A DNA stretch of 64,000 nucleotides from NCBI RefSeq assembly GCF_029852145.1, contig NC_079976.1:15113104-15177103 (forward strand), given 5' to 3'. This DNA comes from Microplitis mediator (Eukaryota; Arthropoda; Insecta; Hymenoptera; Braconidae). Below, piece by piece: positions 56,430-64,000 of the stretch; the stretch's first letter is position 1, and each line of letters opens with the position of its first letter. The translations under genes were made by a program, and so were the position numbers. The notes under the pieces were generated by a model. That model was not told the DNA's origin. It saw only the letters and a program-made list of their open reading frames with translations, and searched no databases.

Positions 56430-58045
56430 ATGGTAAATTTACGTCAAATTAAATAGCAAGTTGCAGATAAATTGTTGTCAAAAAACGGAAAAGTCCTAAG
56501 TTGACGGACATTTGACGAAAAATTCAAGGAACCCTGATAGCCACCTTAATCGTTAGTGAACTTCAAGTTACGGTCGTATTCTGGAGTCAACTTAAGACTG
56601 CTAGCTCCCCAACACTTTCCTTTAAGGCTGGGCCACACCTAACGAAATCCTGAATTTAAGAATTCTAATTACTTTTTGAATATTTATGGGACTCGGATGA
56701 TGAAAATCCTCCGAGGAAGTTCGTCTTCGGCTTTTAGTCGGAAGCTAAGAAAATTGCTGTTATGATAATTATTTAATTAATAATTAGAAATCTTAAATTT
56801 GAGATTTCGTTAGGTATGGCCGAGCCTTAAGATGACATTAAATTGTCTGTAACTTGAATTAAATTTAACTATTAATGTTACTGTTAGACAATGACGTCAA
56901 ATTGAATGAAAATTTTACTTCAAATTGTCGGCAAGTTTTTCTTTCAATTTACATTTAGATGGCAGCCGCAGAGTTGCATCAACTTCGACGCAAGTATTAT
57001 CCAGCCAAGGCTTACCAGAAACTTGTCGTTAAGTTAGCCGAAAAATTTTCACTGCAGAACTTTCTGAGCAATTACCTTAATAGCTACTTCACCTTTAAAT
57101 TGACAGTAATTTAATGGTGAAATTACCTTAAATCTACTGCCTGAATTTGCCGACAATTTTACAGTAAAGGTTGAAAATAAAAATTTAAGGTTAATTTTTT
57201 TTCAATTTGAAGGTAACTTTTTATGAAAAAAAAGTCTGTCATGTTCATTCTTACCATTTCAGAAGGCAAGCAAATTTATATATAAAATTATCTACAATTT
57301 CACGGTAAAAATATACTTTACAATTTTTCGATTTAAGTTAACAATAAATTGACATAAAATTTACCTAAGAATTAAAGACAACTTTTTTCTAGTCAACTTT
57401 TGAAATAAATTTGCATTCTAAGTCGTATAGTAAATTTACGTCAAATTGTATAGCAAGTTGCATATAAATTGTCATCAAAAACGGAAAACCCCGAAATTGA
57501 CGGACATTTTACGAATAATTCAAGAAAACTTTTGTAAAGTAAACTTTTGCCAAGTAAATTGGGTTATTACCCTAATAGCCACTTTGCATTGAAATTGACG
57601 GTAATTTGATGTTGAAATTACCTGAAATCTGCTGCCTAAATTTGCAGACAATTTCACAGCAAAAGTTGAAACTAAAAATTTGCGGTTCATTTTTCTTCAA
57701 TTTTAAGGTAAACTTGTACGAGAAAAAACGGTCGGTAATGTTCTTTCTTACCATTTCAGAAAGTAAGCAAATTTATACATAAAATTGTCTACAATTTGAG
57801 CGTAAAAATATACTTAACAATTTTTTAAGTCAAATTAACGATAAATTGACATAAAATTTGCCTGAAAATTAAAGACAACTTTTGTCTATTCAACTTTTGA
57901 AGTGAATTTGCATTCTAATTCTGGCAGTAAATTTACCTCAAATTCAATAGTAAATTGCATACAACTTGTCGTAAAAAATGGAAAAGTCCGAAGTTGACGG
58001 AAATTTGAAGAAAAATTCAACGAAACTTTTGTACAGTAAACTTTT
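56430..58045 (+). repeat. ~500-bp tandem repeat, two full copies plus fragments
   Basis: Units at about 57030-57535 and 57540-58045 align over their length (ATGTTC-TTCTTACCATTTCAG at 57240 and 57738; GGAAAA-CC then AATTGACGG at 57480 and 57985). A partial copy lies at 56430-56530. Rich in short motifs such as AAATTGACG and AATTTACC. Non-coding. Confidence 0.8.
56636..56826. mobile_element. 191-bp MITE, TTAA target
   Basis: Flanked by TTAA on both sides (56632-56635, 56827-56830). Ends GGCTGGGCCACACCTAACGA and its near reverse complement (TCGTTAGGTATGGCCGAGCC). TTAA duplication suggests piggyBac- or Kolobok-type mobilisation. Contains TCGGATGATGAAAATCCTCC internally. Non-coding. Confidence 0.9.
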
Positions 58046-60783
58046 GCTCAAGCAAGCTGTGCTATTAGGGTAAGGATAAAGCGGCAACGTCAGAGACATT
58101 TTATTTGTATTTTTTATAAGTAAACATCATTCGGAAAAAAAATTTGTTAAACGAACATATTAGAACAAACAACGAACAAATGATCTGTTTTTATCAAATT
58201 GAAAAAAAAAATAATTTTTGGTGCCAGGGTTCGTGGAGGTTCTAAAGTATTCCAAAGATACAAAAACCAAGTATAAAATATAACAGTGCTATTGCATGCC
58301 TACTTTAGTATACCAAGTATTAGGAATGGGCGATATTGAAAAAAAAACATCGATATCGTAACATAGAGAGAGAAAAAGAGCTAGAGAGAGAAAGTAGGCA
58401 TAAGACGTAGTGTCGTTTTCCAACGGACAACAATTACTTTCTCTCTCTAGCAATTCCCGAAGATATCCGAAGTCGAATTTTTTCTAAGTCCCGTAGCAAG
58501 AAAATTTTTAAGTCCTCATACTGAAAATTAGAAAGGAAAAATTTCAAAAAATCGACCAAAATTAGTTTATACCATTTGATTCAGAATTTCGCGAGATGAA
58601 TTTATGTTGTATCGAAAAAAAATATATTTTTTTTTTTTATTGTTGATAAATTCCAATAATTTTTAAAACGCATTTTCTTATGAAAAAAAAATTTTTTTTA
58701 ACTGTCATTAGCCGTAATTGATTAGGTAATTGTTCAAACAAAATTATCCATTAGGTCATTTTATTTATTTTGATTTTTTCTATTTTTCAATTAACAAAAT
58801 GTGATTTATACTTTTTTTAAATTTTAAATTCGAAAAAATTTTTTTGGACGTTACCAATTTTTTTTTATGGTTGATATATGATTTACCAAATGAATAAAAA
58901 AAAATTTGTAAAAATATTGATATGCGACCGAGTTACAGCCTTTTGTTTATACGCACGCGGACAAAATGACGCGCTTTTTCGTTTTTCGCGCTTCAATAAT
59001 TTTTATCTCAGCAACTATTCGTCGTAGAGACTTCGATCAAAATTTATTTTGTTCATTATTAAATCTTAAACATAATGATACTATTTTGTCTCCATAACTT
59101 TTCAATAGTTTCCGAAATATTCCATTTCATATCTAATTTTTTTCTATACAAAAAAAAATTTTTCGCACCAAATTTGGGTCAACTTTTTGTATTATTTGTT
59201 TTTTTTTTTTGAGTGTTTTCAAAAAGAAATTTTTCAAAATCGGTCTCTACTCACCGAGAAAATAATCTATGACCACTTTTTCTGTTTATTACGACCAGAC
59301 TCTTTAGAGAGTATTTATTTTGCAACGTTGCCAAGCAAAAGCTCAAGCAACCCCACTCTCTAACTTTTGATAGTTGTGATCAGAAATACATGACAACGTT
59401 GCAAGTACGACAAAGATTGTACGGTCATGGCATTCGAGAATAAGATCCTTCCTATCATAATTTGAAATATTCAGCGGTTCTCACAGATAGAGCCGAGTGA
59501 AAACCGCGGAAATTCGGGTCGCTATCCCGAGTTGATCAAAAAACTCGCGTGGATAAAAAATGAAAAATAAATAGTTATTTGAAAATAAATGATATTTTTA
59601 AGTATATAACTTTGTGGAGTATTCTCCAATTTTTTTTTTTTCATACGATTTGTTCTTATAGGACCAAAAAATCCGTAAAAAAAAAACTATTATTTTGCAA
59701 TAAATGTCTTGCTAATTGAGCTATCGAGCTCACCCAGAGCTCAAAAGAAGCGTCTTTTCATTCCAAACAAAATATTTGTATAACTTGAGAAAAATATTAA
59801 TAATTGTTATAGATATGGTCAATTTTTGATAAATTTGTAATTTTGACTTCAAAAATTGATTACTTAAAAAGTTACAAATGTTCAAAATGGAAGTTCGGAC
59901 GATCTGGTCTAATGAATTGTTTTCATTCTAGAGCTATTTTTTTAATCGGCTGCGGCGCAAATTTTTTCTTGTTTATGAAAAATAGTCGCACAGGGTTTTT
60001 TGGGGTACAAATTTATTTTCTCGTTATCGTTTAGAATAACTGCACAACATTTCAAATTATTACGACTTTGTCCACATCAGCATTATCTGAAATCCTTATT
60101 TGACTGGACTATATATGTTGTCGCAGTTTAATTGTGTAAAACAAGCGATTTATTTTTAGTAAAAAAATTTATCATTTGCAGTCAATGAATGAAATTAGAC
60201 GTAAATAATGAACCATTGATAATATTCAAAATTTTTTTTTACTTTTTTTACTTTGTAAAACTTAATACGTATCCATGAAATAATTAATTTTTAATAGTAC
60301 AAATAATTAAACAAATTATGATATGATATTTAAAATTATTTTTGGGACGAAGTTCCTTATGGGCGTTGCGGAGAGGTACCCTAGCTGGCAAAAAACGTCC
60401 CTAACGCGAAAAAAAAAGCGCAAGATTTTTATGTATAGTCCATGTATGATGGCTATACAGTGTCTAATGTATGTCTACGGAATGTCTTAGTATAGTCGAG
60501 AAAATGAAAAACTGCGATAAATAGATACAGGTCTCCTAAAAATATGTTTGATGGCTTAAATAATCCGGATTGGTTTCTAGAAAAAATAGTTTTTGGATTT
60601 CTTCTGAACCAGAAAATTACAATTGTTATTAACAAAAAACCGTTAAAAAAATTAGCCGTCCAGCTTTTTGGCAAAATCTCAAAAGTATAAGTGATAGCTT
60701 AATTTTTTTGTTACTTCAAAAATTAATAATTAATGGGATGAAAGTATTTCATAAACTTTCATGACGTCATCTTGATGAGTATG
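58046..60783. other. No supported gene; short hairpin and AT-rich repeats
   Basis: A perfect 17-bp inverted repeat, GCTAGAGAGAGAAAGTA (58380-58396) and TACTTTCTCTCTCTAGC (58435-58451), has a 38-nt loop with ACGTAGTGTCGTTTTCCAACG. ORFs 59843-60034 and 60453-60674 are short and unrecognised. AACGTTGC occurs twice near 59322 and 59394. Confidence 0.45.
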
Positions 60784-61183
60784 CCCTGGCGATTTTAGCG
60801 CCACGGTGACCTTACAGTAAAAACACCGTTAAAACACCGTGGAACGACTGTGAAAACGTGGTTGTAATGCAGTGAAATCACGGTATTTTTTGTGCAGTCA
60901 CGCCACTGTATTCCGACCGCGTTTCCATTGCACTTAAAGAGTGTTTCCACGGTGTTTCGATCGTAAGGTCACAGTAATCTCACGGTGGTTTTACGGTGAA
61001 ACCACCGTAAAACTACGGTGCGCTCCACAGTGGTTTTCAGCGATATCCACGGTGAGTTTACAACGGCTTTCCGATGGCTTGACAGTTTTTTAACCGTGAA
61101 TTCACCGTATTTCCACAGTCAGCTCATCGTTTCATGATGCGTCCATAAATTTTATAGCGAAAAAAAAAAAAAAAAAAAATTAA

Positions 61184-61259
61184 CGCCTACTCGGAGGATC
61201 GATCCCAGCGCCTTCGCATTCAAAGTCTGATCTGCTATCCACTGTGCCAAATCACACCC
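61184..61259 (-). pseudogene. tRNA-like sequence with following T-run
   Basis: Minus strand: GGTGTGATTTGGCACAGTGG, then an A-box-like TGGCACAGTGGATAGC and a B-box-like GGGATCGATCC. It is followed within five bases by a run of ~19 T, a potential pol III terminator. The acceptor stem does not pair, so not a working tRNA. Confidence 0.5.
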
Positions 61260-61820
61260 TTGATTGTGGGGATTGATTGTATTTATATAAGCACAAATGA
61301 ACTTTAGAAAATTAAAGATATTTAATAAATGATTGATTTTCTGATTTGTATTACATTCAATTATATAATTGTTTATAGGGTAACGAGACCAATACCGGTA
61401 TACCCACTAGTAGCGGGGCAATAAATACTTTTTTTGGTAAATTATGTAAATGAGAAGTTAAAATTTTTCAAACTTAACCATACAATATTTTAAATTTGAA
61501 ATCTAAGTTTTTTATAACTAAATTCATTATTCAAACATCGAAATGTCCTTAACTATCTCACTAATGATCTTATTAGCTTATTTTCAAAAATTTTAAAAAA
61601 GTTTGCGTACTTTACAACATTTATGAATGCGGTAAATTGAAAAATTTCATAGACTTTATAAGATTTATGAATCATTGTAAAATCATTTTTTTCGAATAAT
61701 GTTACATTATTTAGTCGTATCTAAAGTATATTACAAAATATAATGATTCACAAACCTGCGCGGCATATTTACTCAGAAATCGCTATTAAATAGAATTTGC
61801 TAGAACTCAATTATATAAAA

Positions 61821-62050
61821 TTTTGCATTATTGAATAAAAACAAAATTCACTTCGGGACTAGAAAAATTTTTTGACGCAATAACATTTTATTTTCGCCTA
61901 AAAAAATTTTTTCTTGAATTCAGAAAATTCTTTGTCGCCACAAAAAAATTTTTGTTTTCAATTCATTATGCTTAAATTTCTTTAGGGCAAGTCAAAATTT
62001 TCTTGGGGTGAGTGCAACTTTTTGGCGCCAAGAAATTCCTTTTTTCTGTG
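61821..62050 (+). mobile_element. Truncated copy of the CACAGAAAA MITE
   Basis: Aligns with the right three-quarters of the MITE at 24585 (GTTTTCAATTCAT-ATGC, TTCTTGGGG-GAGT, GCCAAGAAAT-CCTTTTT) and ends ...TTTTTTCTGTG at 62050, followed by TA. The left terminal repeat is not recognisable. Confidence 0.7.
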
Positions 62051-62598
62051 TACTCATATTGATAAGATAACTTAAAATGATAAGCTTTGTTCATTTTAAT
62101 AATTTAACAATACACTTTAGAAAAGATAATTATCAAAAGTACTGAGAAAATAAGAAAATATGATTGACAGAGATTTGGAAACTATAAGAAAAAAATATAT
62201 CAATGGTGAAGACACCATGAAATCATCGTGAAAACAACGAGGAAATACTGAACTACCACAGAGAAAACGCTGAAAAATCCACGCGAAAATACTGTGAGGC
62301 CATCGTGGGACCACCGTGAGCTCACCGTGGAAATTACTGCCAACCACTGTGAAACCACTATGAAAACACTGGAAATTCACCGTCAGAACACTGTGAACTC
62401 GCTTTCGAAACACCCTTAAACCACCGTAAAAACACAGTGTGGACTCGGTCGGTACATAGTAGCGTGACTGCACAGAAACCACCGTAAATTCACCGTCGAA
62501 TCTCCGCCGCTTCACTGTCAAAACACGGAAGACGTGTTTTCACGGTAAAAACACCGTAATTCGACCGTGCTTTCACCGTCGCGGTGAAACCGCTAGGG

Positions 62599-62937
62599 TG
62601 TTTATAAAAAGGGCTGCAAGAAGCAACAAATTTATAGATTAATTATTTACACTTTCAAACCGCCTGTTATGACAACACAAACCCGTAAAAAAAATGTTAA
62701 TTTACAATTGAACAACTTTTTGAAAAATAGTAATACAACTTTTATTACCGCGGAATCATATTCTTTGCAGTGTCTAGATGACACCAGAATTTTATACAAT
62801 TTTTAAAGACTTTACAGTGAAATTTTATAGAATTTCATCTAATTTTATAAAATTATAGAAAACTTCATAAATTTTTATAACACTTTATAAAATTTTACCA
62901 GGCCATTTTCAGTATAAAATTTTATAAAAACATTTTT
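62599..62937. other. No gene seen
   Basis: AT-rich. 62810-62935 has repeated TTTTATAAAATT/AATTTTATA motifs able to form hairpins. Confidence 0.5.
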
Positions 62938-63579
62938 CCCGAGTGATAAAATATGAGAATAATAGTTATTTTTTTTCAATGGCTTTTTCGAAAATTGGTT
63001 GAAAATTTTATTTTAAATATAATATTTATATATATAATTTAATTGTTTAGTCAAAATATTTTTAACTATGCCTTTGATAGAAACAATTAAAATAGTAATA
63101 AAATAATTTTTTTTGCCATAAAGATTTTCATTTTTTAGCATATTAAATATACTTGCTGTTATGAAATATTTTGGACATTTTAGAAAATAACTATCTCAGG
63201 GTTGTTGATAAGGTAGATTACGCTTAAAAATAATCAGTCGTCCAAGAAAAATTTTGCGCTGAGTGGTGGGAGGAGTTATTTTGATTTGCTCTTCGAGTTC
63301 GCTCCTTTTAGGAGTTTCTCGTTTACGAGTTTTAACACAAATACTCCTTATAGAAAAACTCGTAGTAGGAGTATACTCGTGAGGAGCTATAGTCTCATTG
63401 CTCCTCGTGGGAGTCAGAGCTATGAGGGCTATAAGCATAGAGTATTTAGGCATGTATACTCGTGTGCACGAAACTCTTTCTGAGAGTTTAACTCTTGAGG
63501 AGTAGGGAGTTTTAAAGAATGAGCAGCTATTTAGGAGTTACTCCCTATCCCTGATATATATATATATATATAATATATT

Positions 63580-64000
63580 GTAACGGGTTTTTCACCACTG
63601 GGGATCTACCGGAGTGAAGTCCGAATACACTTACTGTTTTTGGCTACCTTGTTTAAAAATAATTAAGTTGGGCGCCAGGTGATTTTATAATCACCAAATA
63701 AACAATTATCGAAATATCGGCTCAGGGTGGCGGATCGGGGAAAGGTCAGGCACTTAAGATTACGATAAATAATTGATCAGAATTAAACAAAAATAATTAA
63801 TCGTATATTAATTAAACAAAATCATTGATCGGTAACACAAATCAAAAGTAATCGATTACAAACAAAATAATAATTTGCCGTGTTCGGCTTGACTCGATAT
63901 AAACAAATTAAAAAAAAAAATCGTAGTTGATCGAAACCACAAATCAGTTCATTGCTCAGAGAAAACAGTCGGTTCACGAAATTAAAATAAAAATAATTTT
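63580..64000 (+). mobile_element. Start of another LTR (cut by window edge)
   Basis: TGTAACGGGTTTTTCACCAC follows a (TA)n tract (63554-63579) and has the look of a Gypsy-type LTR start. It contains GGGCGCCAGGTGATTTTATA. Differs from the other LTR-like sequences in the window. The remainder lies outside. Confidence 0.5.

Larger units (their letters stand above)
60784..62598. mobile_element. 1.8-kb TIR element made of CACGGTG-like repeats
   Basis: Ends CCCTGGCGATTTTAGCGCCA and the inverted partner (CCGCTAGGG, to 62598; reverse CCCTAGCGGTTTCACCGCGA). Both arms (60784-61140; 62200-62598) are built of a degenerate motif near CACCGTGAAAACACCGT, pointing in opposite net directions. The centre holds a tRNA-like sequence and a truncated CACAGAAAA MITE. 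The 134-codon minus ORF at 62117-62521 is the repeat read in frame, not a gene. Confidence 0.75.
50679..63554. mobile_element. 12.9-kb interval bounded by inverted repeats
   Basis: 50679-51060 plus 52100-52350 pair with 62938-63554 in reverse. Outer ends are CAGGGATAGGGAGTAACTCC and its reverse complement. Arms carry many ACTCC/GGAGT motifs and end near the LINE (left). The interval could be one large TIR element carrying the three-exon gene, or two opposite copies of one repeat. No target duplication was found. A minus-strand myosin exon lies immediately outside, so the whole interval may sit in a myosin intron. Confidence 0.55.

Noticed and set aside
62117..62521. 134-codon minus-strand ORF
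   Set aside because: It lies within CACGGTG-type degenerate repeats; the protein is a repeat translation.
1..64000. Proviral bracovirus or other virus-derived segment
   Set aside because: No virulence-gene family or excision motif was recognised; the content is transposable elements.

Overview
The window is AT-rich, intron-bearing eukaryotic DNA built almost wholly from nested transposable elements. GT-AG introns, a myosin exon, a Ty3/Gypsy element with a tRNA-Lys-type primer site, a non-LTR retrotransposon, a Harbinger-type transposase of arthropod flavour and many TA- or TTAA-flanked MITEs suggest an insect genome. A parasitoid hymenopteran is my guess from the MITE and palindrome style, not something the sequence proves.

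Region 1 (1-24931) is one young Ty3/Gypsy element. Its 5' LTR enters from the left edge, followed by primer site, gag, pol, a third ORF and the 3' LTR. The LTRs differ at about 6 of 630 compared positions. The element has three unusual traits. A -1 frameshift signal (A AAA AAC plus an 8-bp stem) sits at the end of gag, but the shifted frame stops before pol. The third ORF, in the env position, ends in a second copy of the Gag zinc-knuckle domain. Pol is split near the end of integrase by a 14.5-kb Foldback-like element (7155-21685) whose inverted arms are arrays of a ~207-bp satellite, about 43 units on the left and 9 on the right. That element carries its own nested insertions, an LTR-like block and a 744-bp TIR element.

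Region 2 (24932-38700) holds a decayed PIF/Harbinger-like element split by a 1-kb palindrome; a 3.7-kb TIR element (31659-35382) holding a solo-LTR-like insert and a second 1-kb palindrome; a 12-bp minisatellite; a tandem tRNA-derived repeat; and a tandem array built on an 18-bp perfect palindrome.

Region 3 (38709-48362) is a pair of ~1.6-kb inverted repeats around 6.4 kb of mostly non-coding DNA, with small inverted-repeat cassettes and a TA-flanked MITE that contains a tRNA-like sequence.

Region 4 (48363-50600) contains the only clear host gene piece: one minus-strand exon of an unconventional myosin (class III/NinaC-like) covering the converter and first IQ motif.

Region 5 (50679-63554) is bounded by another inverted-repeat pair. 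It holds a third 1-kb palindrome, a 5'-truncated LINE, an unrecognised three-exon GC-richer gene (53985-54521), a ~500-bp tandem repeat split by a TTAA-flanked MITE, and a TIR element made of degenerate CACGGTG repeats with a tRNA-like centre. Another LTR begins at 63580 and runs off the right edge.

The most novel items are the dual-Gag layout with its frameshift signal, the very asymmetric satellite-armed Foldback element, the ~1-kb TA-flanked palindromes sharing an internal motif, and the orphan spliced gene.
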